DNA of 64,000 nt from Vibrio hepatarius. Lineage in GTDB: Bacteria > Pseudomonadota > Gammaproteobacteria > Enterobacterales > Vibrionaceae. The notes below the pieces were generated by a model. It made no database searches and was not told the DNA's origin. It worked only from the letters and a program-made list of their open reading frames with translations. Location of the stretch: NCBI RefSeq assembly GCF_011806575.1, contig NZ_JAATOO010000003.1:62001-126000 (forward strand), read 5' to 3'. The translations under genes and the position numbers were made by a program. Below are positions 1 to 9,246 of this stretch, piece after piece. Position 1 is the first letter of the stretch, and every line of letters begins with the position of its first letter.

Positions 1-825
1 GCTGAAAAATCAGGTATGGCGCTCGACGTTTTCGCCGTTCAAACCGTACTGCCTGTATCAATCTGCGCAATCGTTGTGATGTCTGCGGCGGCATTCTTCT
101 GGAATAAGTACCTAGATAAGAAAGAAAACTCTCCAATGGAACGCATCGACGTTTCAGAGATTGAAGTAAAAGCGCCTGCGTACTACGCGGTTCTACCTTT
201 CCTTCCAATCATCGGTGTTTTCCTATTTAACGGCCGTACTATTCCTGGCCTTTCACTAGATATCTACACCATCGTTGTACTGTCTATTGTACTAGGCGCA
301 CTAGTGGATTTCGTGACTAAACGCTTTAAAGGTAAAGAGACACTGGAAGACCTAGAATCTTGCTACGCGGGTATGGCTGACGCATTTAAAGGCGTGGTAA
401 TGCTATTGGTTGCGGCAGGTGTATTTGCTCAAGGTCTGATGTCTATCGGCGCGATTGATAACCTACTGCATTTAGCGGAAACAGCAGGCGCAGGCGGTAT
501 TGCTCTGATGCTTATCCTAACGGGCTTAACGGTTGCAGCAGCAATTGCGACGGGCTCAGGTAACGCACCATTCTACGCGTTCGTTGAACTGGCGCCTTCG
601 TTGGCTGCGAAAATGGGATTAAACCCTGCGTTCCTAATCATCCCAATGCTTCAAGCATCTAACCTTGGCCGTACAGTATCACCGGTATCTGGTGTGATTG
701 TGGCAACGTCTGGTATGGCTAAGATCAGCCCATTTGAAGTGGTTAAGCGTACATCAGTTCCCGTACTTTGTGGCTTGATTACCGTTATCTTCGGTACACT
801 GGTACTGGTACCAATGACAGCGTAA
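1..825 (+). CDS. dcuC: DcuC-type anaerobic C4-dicarboxylate transporter, 3' part
   Basis: The reading frame is open from base 1, so the start lies outside the window; 274 residues are visible. They are highly hydrophobic, with several membrane spans and the glycine-rich GSGNAPFYAF and ASNLGRTVSPVSG segments that I recognise from DcuC carriers. Family knowledge: DcuC moves C4-dicarboxylates such as succinate across the inner membrane during fermentation and fumarate respiration. The neighbouring narQP and nap genes fit an anaerobic role. The stop is followed closely by a strong terminator. The DcuC/YfcC superfamily is secure; exact substrate is inferred. Confidence 0.85.
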   Translation, partial: AEKSGMALDVFAVQTVLPVSICAIVVMSAAAFFWNKYLDKKENSPMERIDVSEIEVKAPAYYAVLPFLPIIGVFLFNGRTIPGLSLDIYTIVVLSIVLGALVDFVTKRFKGKETLEDLESCYAGMADAFKGVVMLLVAAGVFAQGLMSIGAIDNLLHLAETAGAGGIALMLILTGLTVAAAIATGSGNAPFYAFVELAPSLAAKMGLNPAFLIIPMLQASNLGRTVSPVSGVIVATSGMAKISPFEVVKRTSVPVLCGLITVIFGTLVLVPMTA

Positions 826-840
826 TCGACCGCGAAACAG

Positions 841-866
841 AAAGGGCGCAACGTGCGCCCTTTTTT
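841..866 (+). terminator. Rho-independent terminator between dcuC and narP
   Basis: A perfect 7-bp stem GGGCGCA/TGCGCCC (844-850 with 854-860), a 3-nt loop and a run of six T end dcuC. The A residues on the other side could let it also serve narP from the opposite strand. Confidence 0.85.
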
Positions 867-905
867 ATTGTGTGCTGTTTATTGTTTTCTGAGTATACAG
901 AACTG

Positions 906-1538
906 TTATTTCATATCGCCATAGCGTTCTAAGTACATCACTGTTGCTACCGTGCGAGATGGTACTTTGAGCTTTTTCAATAAGCTTTTCATATGTACCT
1001 TAACGGTCGATTCCGAGATAAACAGCGCATCTGCGATCTGTCTATTTCGATAGCCTTTCGCCACCTCACGTAAGATCTGCATTTCTCTATCAGTCAGTTC
1101 ATCAAATACGTCGGTCGAATGTTCTCTCATTTCCAAGTATTTCTGCACTTCCTGACTGTAAGACTTGGTGCCTGTCAGCGATTGTTTTAATAGATCCACC
1201 AGCTCATCAGGCTCTGTATCTTTCAGTAAGTATCCGTCAGCCCCTGCTTTAACGATGGCTTCAATATCCGCCGGACTGTCAGAGACCGTTAGAATAACAA
1301 TCGAAGCATCACAACCATCTGCGCGTAACGCGTTAAGTGTATCGAGTCCGGACATGCCTTTCATATTAAGATCAAGCAGGATCAAATCTGGTTGCAACTC
1401 GTGGTTCAACGCAACGGCGTCTGCGCCATTACTTGCTTCTGCAACCACTTCAAATTCGTCTTCGAAACTGAGTAGTTGATTGATTCCCCGTCTCATCAAT
1501 GGATGATCATCCACCAGCAGTACTTTATATTCGCTCAA
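906..1538 (-). CDS. narP: Nitrate/nitrite response regulator NarP
   Basis: A 210-residue NarL/FixJ-family regulator. The receiver domain (about 4-120) has the acidic pair D10-D11, phosphoacceptor D56 in LLDLNMKG, and K105-type lysine in GYLLKDTEP. The LuxR-type helix-turn-helix (about 145-205) contains LTDREMQILREVAKG and ISESTVKVH. It is downstream of narQ and overlaps it by 14 bp, so the two form one operon. NarP, phosphorylated by NarQ, activates nap and other anaerobic genes. NarP is preferred over NarL because the partner is NarQ-like and the pair is divergent from nap. Confidence 0.92.
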   Translation of the reverse strand: MSEYKVLLVDDHPLMRRGINQLLSFEDEFEVVAEASNGADAVALNHELQPDLILLDLNMKGMSGLDTLNALRADGCDASIVILTVSDSPADIEAIVKAGADGYLLKDTEPDELVDLLKQSLTGTKSYSQEVQKYLEMREHSTDVFDELTDREMQILREVAKGYRNRQIADALFISESTVKVHMKSLLKKLKVPSRTVATVMYLERYGDMK

Positions 1539-3258
1539 CGTTTACTTCCTTAGTCTTCGGGTATTCTAATAGTACTTGGCAACCTTCACCCGTTTGGCTC
1601 GTTACACTTAGGTTGCCGTTTAATCTAGATGCGCGCTCTTGCATGATGCTCAACCCATAATGGTTGAGTTTCTCGTTTTGTTTATCAAAGCCAACACCAT
1701 CATCAATCACAGAGACAGTAACCTTATCTTCGGTCTCTTGGCATCGAATCGCTATCTTTGTCGCGTTGGCGTGTTTAATCGCATTAATGGTCGCCTCTCT
1801 AATTAACTGTAGTAGATGCACTTGTTGGTTGGCATCTAACTCAATCGACGAGAGCTCATTATTCAGTTCAATCTTCGCTTCAGTTTGTTCGCCCAATTGC
1901 TCAGTCATTTCATTCAAAGCAGAACCAAAACTGCCTTCAGTAATCGACAAACGGAAAGTTGTTAGCAGCTCACGCAACTGAGTATATGCAGAAGACAACC
2001 CTGTATCTAATTCCGCGAGAATCGGCGTTGTCTTTTCCAATTGATTGGATTCCGGCAGTTTAGCCATTCCTCTTTTAAGCAGTGAAACCTGAATCTTTAG
2101 ATAAGACAACGATTGAGCGAGAGAATCATGCAATTCTCGAGCGATCGTCGCCCTTTCTTCCATCAGCAGCAACTGCTCGGCCTGACGCTGTGCTTGATTG
2201 TAATACACGGCGCGAGACAATATTTGAACGAAGTTATCAATCAAGGCTTGGTCTGGGCACGGCAAATTCACTTTCCAATAAAGCGTACCGAGCTCTATCC
2301 CATCAAGTGACAAAGCTTTACTTTGGCAGTTATCACCGCATTTAGTGCACTGACCGCCTTCAGTAAGAATCAGTGGTTTTTCGCCCTCGGCAGTGATTTC
2401 CAGTTTGGCCGCCACAATACCTTCTAAGCTCACAATATGTTTCAGGATGGCTTCAAAGTTGTCGTGGGTGATTCGAGAAACAGTCAACTCTTGCGAAGAT
2501 TTGTAAAGCACCTTCAACGAATCATTCGCGTGCTGGAGCTTCTGTGTTTTCTCGTTAACGGCCTTTTCCAATCCGCGATACAGTTTGCCAAGTTCCGCAG
2601 CCATGTCGTTAAATGTTTGTGTCAGTATGCCCATTTCATTTTCTGAGGACACATTCAATTCAACATCAAAAGAGCGTGATTGGATCTGTTGACTCGCTGA
2701 AACCAACGAGTTAAGCGGCTTAACGATCTGCTTACGAATATAATGAACGACGAACATGCTGACAATCAGGATGCCACCTAAACCAAGACCACCCACCCAA
2801 GCGAGTTTAATGAGCTTCTGCTCTGAAAAGTTCTGTAACTTAAACACAAACGCATCGATTTGCTGAACGAATTCTGCCACCAGCTCAAGGTACATTTCTC
2901 GGTCTTGGCTTTTTAAAACGTGTTTTAGCTCATGCCAACGGATAATCAGCATGTAGTAATCATTCGTAATGTCTTTTGGTACGGTCCAACTTTGCAATGC
3001 TTTCATCGACGGCGAATAAATCGAGCGTTCAAACATCACAATATGGTCGGTGTAATCGGCCGACGAAGACTGAATATCGTGCGCCAATCGATAGCTTTGC
3101 ATACGCATCGAACCGGCTACGTTGACTGCCTCTGCATCGTTTAAGCTTGAAGCCAAAGTAATGATCGCGAAGCTTGTTGTCGCCAACGACAAAGCGAGGA
3201 TTAAACCCATCGCCTTTGCCACTGTACTTGTGACCGATCTCTTAACAAACTTTAACAC
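1525..3258 (-). CDS. narQ: Nitrate/nitrite sensor histidine kinase NarQ
   Basis: Membrane sensor kinase of about 577 residues. Order: TM1, periplasmic region beginning with the P-box (DAEAVNVAGSMRMQSYR, about 41-57) that binds nitrate, TM2 (about 150-175), HAMP, a GAF-like linker, then a HisKA_3 domain with the phosphorylated His near 377 in ARELHDSLAQ, and an ATPase domain ending with GYGLSIM-like motifs. I chose the GTG start at 3258 because it places VKRSV where E. coli NarQ begins and has GGTGAA just upstream; a TTG start at 3321 is also open but lacks a ribosome site. Odd: the linker carries CTKCGDNC plus a fourth Cys, absent in E. coli NarQ. Confidence 0.9.
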   Translation of the reverse strand: MLKFVKRSVTSTVAKAMGLILALSLATTSFAIITLASSLNDAEAVNVAGSMRMQSYRLAHDIQSSSADYTDHIVMFERSIYSPSMKALQSWTVPKDITNDYYMLIIRWHELKHVLKSQDREMYLELVAEFVQQIDAFVFKLQNFSEQKLIKLAWVGGLGLGGILIVSMFVVHYIRKQIVKPLNSLVSASQQIQSRSFDVELNVSSENEMGILTQTFNDMAAELGKLYRGLEKAVNEKTQKLQHANDSLKVLYKSSQELTVSRITHDNFEAILKHIVSLEGIVAAKLEITAEGEKPLILTEGGQCTKCGDNCQSKALSLDGIELGTLYWKVNLPCPDQALIDNFVQILSRAVYYNQAQRQAEQLLLMEERATIARELHDSLAQSLSYLKIQVSLLKRGMAKLPESNQLEKTTPILAELDTGLSSAYTQLRELLTTFRLSITEGSFGSALNEMTEQLGEQTEAKIELNNELSSIELDANQQVHLLQLIREATINAIKHANATKIAIRCQETEDKVTVSVIDDGVGFDKQNEKLNHYGLSIMQERASRLNGNLSVTSQTGEGCQVLLEYPKTKEVNVERI

Positions 3259-3321
3259 TGCTTCACCATGCTTAACCGCTTCTTCGCCTTTATTAATACT
3301 CTTATTAACCGGCTGGCACAA

Positions 3322-3487
3322 TATGTGATCAAACCATCCGGAATTTATTGATCTAAAACAAGAACTACTGGTAATTAACCCCTAAGGGGTATTTATACAA
3401 ATATGTCAAAACTTACAATTTATATGAGCTTAAATGACAGTTTATTAATAGGAACTGTGAACTATGCTTAGTTCAGGTTCTTAAAAT
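3322..3487. promoter_or_regulatory. Divergent narQ/napF control region with FNR-like and NarP-like sites
   Basis: Bases 3348-3361 read TTGAT-CTAA-AACAA, a 9/10 match to the FNR half-site pair TTGAT-N4-ATCAA. Bases 3377-3391 form an inverted repeat AACCCCT-A-AGGGGTA, resembling paired NarL/NarP heptamers but with 1 rather than 2 bases between arms. A TATATG near 3421-3426 could be the napF -10. The order FNR-like, then NarP-like, then promoter matches the known E. coli napF layout; exact spacing does not. Binding is inferred. Confidence 0.6.
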
Positions 3488-3499
3488 TTGGATTACACA

Positions 3500-3994
3500 G
3501 TGATCGACATATCCAGACGGCGTTTTTTTTCGCGTACTCGAGTAGACGAATCGGCAGTCCGATTGCCTTGGTTAGCTAACCCTGCGCAGTTTACTGACTT
3601 ATGTACCCGATGCGGAAAATGTGCCGACAAATGTGAAACGAAGATAATCACAAAAGGCGATGGGGGCTTCCCTAGCGTCGATTTTAATATTGATGAATGC
3701 ACCTTTTGTTATCAGTGCGCAGATGTTTGTCCTGAGTCACTGTTTCTTGCTAAAGCAGACGCACCATGGCATGCAAAAGCGACGATTAATGATAGCTGCT
3801 TAGCGAAACAAAATGTTGAATGCCGCAGTTGTGGTGACGCCTGCGAAGCAATGGCGATTCGATTCAAATTAGAAATAGGTAAAGTCGCCCAACCAGATTT
3901 AGACCTTGATGAATGTAATGGCTGTGGCGCATGCGTTTCGGTATGCCCAACTTCATCCATCAATGTGAGCAATTTAAACAATAACGGAAGATAA
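3500..3994 (+). CDS. napF: Ferredoxin-type protein NapF
   Basis: About 164 residues with cysteine clusters for [4Fe-4S] centres: CTRCGKCADKC, CTFCYQCADVC and CNGCGACVSVC, plus CRSCGDACE. NapF is a cytoplasmic iron-sulfur protein that helps mature NapA. The GTG at 3500 gives an N-terminus MIDISRRR that lines up with E. coli NapF, with TTGGA seven bases upstream; a TTG at 3488 is the in-frame alternative. It is the first gene of the nap operon and ends 2 bp before napD. Confidence 0.92.
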   Translation: MIDISRRRFFSRTRVDESAVRLPWLANPAQFTDLCTRCGKCADKCETKIITKGDGGFPSVDFNIDECTFCYQCADVCPESLFLAKADAPWHAKATINDSCLAKQNVECRSCGDACEAMAIRFKLEIGKVAQPDLDLDECNGCGACVSVCPTSSINVSNLNNNGR

Positions 3995-3996
3995 CT

Positions 3997-4308
3997 ATGT
4001 CACTTAACGAAGTGCATATTTCTAGCTTAGTGGTTCATGTTTCACCTGAGCACTTAGACGAAATTAAACCTCAAATTGAAGCATTCGAAAATGCAGAGAT
4101 TTATGGCGATAGCCCAGAGGGAAAAATTGTCGTGGTTCTGGAAACAGAAAATCAGGGATTCATTACCGATACCATTGACGCGATTAACAATTTACCGAAC
4201 GTTTTGAGCACAGTTCTGGTTTACCACCAAATCGAAACTGAGCTGAATGACGAATCGAACAATAAAGACACTGGAACCGAACATTCCCAAACCGAGGGTG
4301 AAGTATGA
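3997..4308 (+). CDS. napD: NapA signal-peptide chaperone NapD
   Basis: A 103-residue protein beginning [15 protein letters not shown], typical of the NapD ferredoxin-like fold. Family knowledge: NapD binds the twin-arginine signal peptide of NapA and holds back export until the molybdenum cofactor is loaded. The stop codon overlaps the napA start (ATGA), indicating translational coupling with its client. The C-terminal 20 residues are acidic/polar ([19 protein letters not shown]) and look disordered. Confidence 0.93.
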   Translation: MSLNEVHISSLVVHVSPEHLDEIKPQIEAFENAEIYGDSPEGKIVVVLETENQGFITDTIDAINNLPNVLSTVLVYHQIETELNDESNNKDTGTEHSQTEGEV

Positions 4309-6794
4309 AGATGACAAGACGAGCGTTTGTGAAAGCAAACGCAGCAGCATCAGCTGCGGCAGTAGCGGGCGTTACCCTGCCAGCTTCTGCAGCGAACCTG
4401 ATCGCGAGCTCAGACCAAACTAAAATTACATGGGACAAAGCGCCTTGTCGTTTCTGTGGTACAGGGTGTTCTGTTCTTGTTGGTACACAAAATGGCAAAG
4501 TGGTTGCGACTCAAGGCGACCCAGAAGCTCCAGTAAACAAAGGCCTTAACTGTATCAAAGGCTACTTCTTATCTAAGATCATGTACGGTCAAGACCGTTT
4601 GACTCAGCCACTGCTTCGTATGCGTGATGGTCAGTACGACAAAGAAGGCGACTTCACTCCAGTTTCTTGGGATGTAGCTTTCGATACTATGGCTGAAAAA
4701 TGGAAAGAAGCACTGAAGAAGAAAGGCCCGACTAGCGTTGGTATGTTCGGCTCTGGTCAATGGACCGTAATGGAAGGTTACGCTGCGGCTAAAATGATGA
4801 AAGCGGGTTTCCGCTCGAACAACATCGACCCTAACGCACGTCACTGTATGGCATCTGCGGTAGGCGCATTCATGCGTACTTTCGGTATCGATGAACCAAT
4901 GGGTTGTTATGACGACTTCGAGAACGCAGATTCATTCGTTCTTTGGGGTTCGAACATGGCAGAAATGCACCCTGTTCTTTGGACTCGTATTACTGACCGT
5001 CGCCTAAGTCACCCACATGTTAAAGTTAACGTGCTGTCGACTTACTACCACCGTTCTTTTGAGTTAGCGGATTCTGGCTACATCTTCACTCCGCAAACTG
5101 ACTTGGCGATCGCGAACTTCATTGCAAACTACATCATCCAAAACGATGCAGTTAACTGGGACTTCGTTAACAAACACACTAACTTCAAGCAAGCGACAAC
5201 CGATATCGGTTACGGTCTGCGTGATGACGATCCCCTACAAAAAGCAGCAGCTAACCCTAACTCGGGTGCGATGTCTGACATCAGCTTTGAGCAATACAAA
5301 GCATCTGTTGCGCCTTACACGGTAGAAAAAGCGTCAGAGATGTCGGGGGTTTCTCAAGAGAAGCTCATCGAACTCGCGAAACAGTACGCTGATCCAGACA
5401 GAAAAGTGATGTCACTTTGGACTATGGGTATGAACCAACATACTCGTGGTGTTTGGATGAACAGCTTGATTTACAACATCCACTTGTTAACTGGTAAAAT
5501 CGCAACTCCAGGTAACAGCCCGTTCTCACTAACAGGCCAACCTTCAGCTTGTGGTACTGCACGTGAAGTCGGTACATTCTCACACCGTCTACCAGCAGAT
5601 ATGGTTGTTGCTAACCCTAAACACCGTAAGATCGCAGAAGGCATCTGGAACATTCCTGACGGCGTAATTCCGCCGAAGCCGGGCTTCCACGCTGTTGTTC
5701 AAGACCGTATGTTGAAAGACGGTAAGCTAAACGCTTACTGGGTAATGTGTAACAACAACATGCAAGCGGGTCCAAACATCAATACGGAACGTCTACCTGG
5801 TTACCGTAACCCAGAGAACTTTATCGTATGTTCTGACCCATACCCTACTGCGACTGCACAAGCCGCGGATCTTATTCTTCCAACAGCAATGTGGATTGAA
5901 AAAGAAGGTGCTTACGGTAACGCAGAACGTCGTACTCAAGCTTGGTATCAACAAGTAGGAACGGTTGGCGAGTCGAAGTCAGACCTTTGGCAGATTATGG
6001 AGTTCTCTAAACGCTTCAAGATGGAAGAAGTGTGGACAGAAGAACAACTTGCTGCAGCGCCTCAATACCGCGGCAAAACTATGTATGACATGCTGTTTGC
6101 TAACGGCACAATCAACAAGTTCCCAGTTGAAGAAGCGCGTGATTTGAATGATGACTCACACCACTTCGGCTACTACGTACAAAAAGGTATTTTCGAAGAG
6201 TATGCACAGTTTGGTCGCGGTCACGGTCACGACTTAGCACCGTACGATCGTTACCACGAAGTGCGCGGTTTACGTTGGCCAGTTGTTGAGGGCAAAGAAA
6301 CATTATGGCGCTTTAAAGAAGGCTCTGACCCGTACGCGAAGAAAGGTTCAGGTTGGGACTTCTACGGTAAACCAGATGGTAAAGCACTGATCATCTCAGC
6401 ACCATACGAAGCACCACCAGAATCTCCAGATTCAGAGTTCGATCTATGGCTATGTACAGGTCGTGTTCTTGAGCACTGGCACACAGGTACTATGACTCGT
6501 CGTGTACCAGAACTATACAAAGCGGTTCCTGATGCAGTGTGTTACATGCACCCTGCTGACGCGAAAGCGCGTGGCGTTCGCCGTGGCGAAGAGGTTGTTA
6601 TTGCTAACAAACGTGGTGAAGTCCGAGTTCGTGTTGAAACTCGTGGCCGTAACCGTCCACCTCAAGGCTTGGTATTCGTACCATTCTTTGACGCACGCAT
6701 CTTGATCAACAAATTGATCCTCGACGCTACTGACCCGCTGTCTAAACAGACAGACTTCAAGAAGTGTCCAGTTAAGATCACCAAAGTTGCTTAA
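4305..6794 (+). CDS. napA: Periplasmic nitrate reductase catalytic subunit NapA
   Basis: 829 residues, the normal NapA length. The N-terminus has a Tat signal with TRRAFVK and an Ala-rich core ending ASA (about 28). A [4Fe-4S] centre is bound by C48, C51, C55 (CRFCGTGC) and C83. C181 in ARHCMAS is the expected Mo ligand of the bis-MGD cofactor, followed by MoCo-binding segments to the C-terminus. It reduces nitrate to nitrite in the periplasm with electrons from NapB/NapC. Identity is very secure. Confidence 0.98.
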   Translation: MKMTRRAFVKANAAASAAAVAGVTLPASAANLIASSDQTKITWDKAPCRFCGTGCSVLVGTQNGKVVATQGDPEAPVNKGLNCIKGYFLSKIMYGQDRLTQPLLRMRDGQYDKEGDFTPVSWDVAFDTMAEKWKEALKKKGPTSVGMFGSGQWTVMEGYAAAKMMKAGFRSNNIDPNARHCMASAVGAFMRTFGIDEPMGCYDDFENADSFVLWGSNMAEMHPVLWTRITDRRLSHPHVKVNVLSTYYHRSFELADSGYIFTPQTDLAIANFIANYIIQNDAVNWDFVNKHTNFKQATTDIGYGLRDDDPLQKAAANPNSGAMSDISFEQYKASVAPYTVEKASEMSGVSQEKLIELAKQYADPDRKVMSLWTMGMNQHTRGVWMNSLIYNIHLLTGKIATPGNSPFSLTGQPSACGTAREVGTFSHRLPADMVVANPKHRKIAEGIWNIPDGVIPPKPGFHAVVQDRMLKDGKLNAYWVMCNNNMQAGPNINTERLPGYRNPENFIVCSDPYPTATAQAADLILPTAMWIEKEGAYGNAERRTQAWYQQVGTVGESKSDLWQIMEFSKRFKMEEVWTEEQLAAAPQYRGKTMYDMLFANGTINKFPVEEARDLNDDSHHFGYYVQKGIFEEYAQFGRGHGHDLAPYDRYHEVRGLRWPVVEGKETLWRFKEGSDPYAKKGSGWDFYGKPDGKALIISAPYEAPPESPDSEFDLWLCTGRVLEHWHTGTMTRRVPELYKAVPDAVCYMHPADAKARGVRRGEEVVIANKRGEVRVRVETRGRNRPPQGLVFVPFFDARILINKLILDATDPLSKQTDFKKCPVKITKVA

Positions 6795-6805
6795 TGAGAA
6801 TGCGA

Positions 6806-6829
6806 TGGTCGCCTGAAATATGGCGACCA
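6806..6829 (+). other. Intercistronic stem-loop between napA and napB
   Basis: TGGTCGCC (6806-6813) and GGCGACCA (6822-6829) form a perfect 8-bp stem with an 8-base loop. No T-run follows, and napB starts 37 bp on with its own ribosome site, so this is more likely an mRNA-stability or processing element than a terminator. Confidence 0.6.
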
Positions 6830-6865
6830 ATCAAAAGAATTTAGCCATAAGGCGGAGAATGTAAA

Positions 6866-7321
6866 ATGAAAAAATTACTTGTTGCACTATTATCTGTTGG
6901 TGCGCTGTTAAGTGGTAGTGTACTGGCTGAACTAGACAACCCAGGTGGCACAGGTGGATTAGAATCTCTACGTGGTGCGACTGAGCTTGAAGATACTCGC
7001 CCTGCTGATGACTTCAAGAAGTACCCACGCGAACAAGTGTTAGATACAAGCTTTGTATACCAACCACCTCTTATCCCGCATAACATCCGCGGCTACGAAG
7101 TGTCGTTGAACGCGAACAAATGTCTGTCTTGCCACAGCTGGAAAAATGCGAAAGAAATGGGCGCAACTAAAATCAGTGTGACTCACTACGTTAACCGTGA
7201 AGATGCGGTATTGTCAGACGTATCACCACGTCGTTACTTCTGTTTACAGTGCCATGTTCCACAAGCAAACGCTAAGCCGCTTATTAAGAACAACTTTGAA
7301 GCTGTTGACTCACTTAAATAA
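6866..7321 (+). CDS. napB: Diheme cytochrome c subunit NapB
   Basis: 151 residues with a cleavable Sec signal (cleavage near SVLA-E) and two c-type heme motifs, CLSCH and CLQCH. NapB is the periplasmic electron-transfer partner of NapA. It follows napA after a 71-bp gap containing a stem-loop and is preceded by AAGGCGGAG-type ribosome binding sequence. Distal histidines (HNIRGY, HYVNRED) are in family positions. Confidence 0.95.
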   Translation: MKKLLVALLSVGALLSGSVLAELDNPGGTGGLESLRGATELEDTRPADDFKKYPREQVLDTSFVYQPPLIPHNIRGYEVSLNANKCLSCHSWKNAKEMGATKISVTHYVNREDAVLSDVSPRRYFCLQCHVPQANAKPLIKNNFEAVDSLK

Positions 7322-7341
7322 CCGTTTGTAAGAGGCTAACT

Positions 7342-7917
7342 ATGAAACTATTAAAAGCGTTTTGGAAGCGGCTGACGAGTCCGAGTAAAGCAGCGGTCGG
7401 TGTTGTACTCTTTATGGGCTTTGCTGGTGGTCTTCTATTCTGGGGCGCATTTAACACGGGTATGGAAGCAACCAACACCGAAGAATTCTGTTCTGGTTGT
7501 CACGCACCTATTGTTGCCGAGATCCAAGAGACGATTCACTACTCTAACCGCTCAGGTGTTCGCGCAATTTGTTCAGATTGTCACGTTCCTCATGAATGGA
7601 CAGATAAGATCGTTCGTAAAGTTCAGGCTTCGAAAGAGCTGTTTGCCCACTTTATCGGTACTATCGATACGCAAGAGAAGTTCCAAGCACGTCGTGCTCA
7701 CCTTGCCGAGCGGGAATGGTCTCGATTGAAGAAGAACGATTCACTGGAATGTCGTAACTGTCACCAGTTTGAGTACATGGACTTCTCCGAGCAAGGTGAA
7801 CGTAGTGCAAAACAACACTCAACTGCCCTAGCATCTGGTGAGAAAACCTGTGTAGACTGTCACAAAGGCATCGCACATAAACTGCCAGATATGCAAGGCG
7901 TTGAAGGCTGGCAATAA
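7342..7917 (+). CDS. napC: Membrane tetraheme quinol dehydrogenase NapC
   Basis: 191 residues. One N-terminal transmembrane anchor (about 18-40) is followed by four CxxCH heme motifs: CSGCH, CSDCH, CRNCH and CVDCH. This is the NapC/NirT family, which oxidises menaquinol at the membrane and passes electrons to NapB. No napG/napH are present, so NapC is the only quinol route in this operon. Spacing to napB is 20 bp and to the next small gene 10 bp. Confidence 0.96.
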   Translation: MKLLKAFWKRLTSPSKAAVGVVLFMGFAGGLLFWGAFNTGMEATNTEEFCSGCHAPIVAEIQETIHYSNRSGVRAICSDCHVPHEWTDKIVRKVQASKELFAHFIGTIDTQEKFQARRAHLAEREWSRLKKNDSLECRNCHQFEYMDFSEQGERSAKQHSTALASGEKTCVDCHKGIAHKLPDMQGVEGWQ

Positions 7918-7927
7918 GGAGCTATAG

Positions 7928-8065
7928 ATGAGTACATTAGAATCGATCATTTGGCACGTACTCGGCTACAGTGCTATGCCAATTATTATTCTATCTGGTT
8001 TCGCGGTAGTTGCAGTATTCTCACTGTGGATTCTGTCTCTGGGTAAAGACAAAGAAGTTAAGTAA
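7928..8065 (+). CDS. Small nap-operon membrane protein (TIGR02808-like)
   Basis: A 45-residue ORF with a strong AAGGAG ribosome site 7-11 bases before its ATG and 10 bp after napC. The protein begins MSTLESIIWHVLGYSAMP and has one hydrophobic segment (about 15-39) and a charged tail GKDKEVK. It matches my memory of the short TIGR02808 family found near nap genes in marine gammaproteobacteria. Function is unknown; position suggests an accessory membrane peptide of the Nap complex, analogous in size but not clearly homologous to NapE. Confidence 0.8.
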   Translation: MSTLESIIWHVLGYSAMPIIILSGFAVVAVFSLWILSLGKDKEVK

Positions 8066-8103
8066 TTCTCCCTTTACTTAGAGCTGCACCGTTTTAACGA
8101 CTA

Positions 8104-8133
8104 AAAAGCCACCGAAGATTCGGTGGCTTTTTG
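8104..8133. terminator. Bidirectional terminator between nap operon and galE
   Basis: AGCCACCGAA (8107-8116) pairs with TTCGGTGGCT (8119-8128), flanked by A-run and T-run, so it can end both the nap operon and convergent galE. Confidence 0.88.
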
Positions 8134-8144
8134 TTTAAGCTCGT

Positions 8145-9161
8145 TTAGGCTTCTGGATAACCTTGCGGGTTGTTTGACTGCCAACGCCAAGTATCTTCCG
8201 TCATTTGTTCAAGAGTGCGCTCCGCTCGCCATTCTAGCTCTTTCATCGCTTTTGCTGGATCGGCCCAACACTCCGCAATATCACCAGGACGACGATCAAC
8301 GATTTGGTATGGCACTTGTTTACCTGACGCAGATTCAAACGCTTTAACCATCTCTAGAACACTGTATCCATTACCTGTACCCAAGTTATAAACGTGCAAA
8401 CCGTCCTTACGCCCTACTTTCTGTAACGCCGCAACGTGACCATCAGACAAGTCCATCACATGGATGTAATCACGCACACCAGTACCGTCTTTTGTTGGGT
8501 AATCACTACCAAACACAGACAGGAACTCACGACGACCAACTGCAACCTGTGACACAAATGGCATCAAGTTGTTTGGAATGCCTTGCGGATCTTCACCAAG
8601 CTCGCCAGACGGATGAGAGCCAACAGGGTTGAAGTAGCGCAGCAGCGTAATGCTCCACTCAGGGTTCGCTTTATGGAAGTCAGTCAGACACTCTTCAACC
8701 ATCAGTTTGCTACGACCGTAAGGGTTAGTTGCGCTGGTTGGGAAGTCTTCTGTAATTGGCACTGAAGCAGGATCGCCATAAACCGTCGCCGATGATGAGA
8801 AAACAAGAGTTTTAACGCCCACTTCACGCATTGCATCCACAAGTACTAAAGTGCCGTGAACGTTATTGTCGTAGTATTCCAATGGTTTCGCTACCGACTC
8901 ACCTACCGCTTTGAGACCAGCAAAGTGAATCACAGCTTCGATGTTGTGTTGTTTCAGTACTTCAACCAGCACCGCTTTATCGCGAATATCACCTTGGATA
9001 AAAGTCGGTCTTACACCTGATACTTTTTCAATTCGGTCAAGAACCGTTTTCTTGCTGTTGTATAGATTGTCAAAAATTACAGGAGTCATTCCCGCTTGAA
9101 TCATTTGAATGGAAGTATGACTACCAATGTAACCCATACCGCCAGTAACCAAGACGTTCAT
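8145..9161 (-). CDS. galE: UDP-glucose 4-epimerase GalE
   Basis: 338 residues, the usual GalE length. The NAD-binding motif TGGMGYIGSH is at 6-15, the catalytic Ser lies in FSSSATVYG (about 122-129), and the Tyr/Lys pair is Y148/K152 in YGRSK. The NPVG-type segment RYFNPVGSHPSGELGEDP is typical of bacterial GalE. It interconverts UDP-glucose and UDP-galactose for Leloir metabolism and surface polysaccharides. No other gal genes are adjacent. Confidence 0.96.
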   Translation of the reverse strand: MNVLVTGGMGYIGSHTSIQMIQAGMTPVIFDNLYNSKKTVLDRIEKVSGVRPTFIQGDIRDKAVLVEVLKQHNIEAVIHFAGLKAVGESVAKPLEYYDNNVHGTLVLVDAMREVGVKTLVFSSSATVYGDPASVPITEDFPTSATNPYGRSKLMVEECLTDFHKANPEWSITLLRYFNPVGSHPSGELGEDPQGIPNNLMPFVSQVAVGRREFLSVFGSDYPTKDGTGVRDYIHVMDLSDGHVAALQKVGRKDGLHVYNLGTGNGYSVLEMVKAFESASGKQVPYQIVDRRPGDIAECWADPAKAMKELEWRAERTLEQMTEDTWRWQSNNPQGYPEA

Positions 9162-9246
9162 TTGTTATAACCTTTTGAATAAATTGATTTAATGTTAGCG
9201 AACCTAGCGCGAGAAATATAGCGCAAAAGTGAGACAATACCAAACG

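Noticed and set aside
3259..3321. Longer NarQ N-terminus from TTG 3321
   Set aside because: Adds 21 polar residues not seen in NarQ relatives and has no ribosome site.
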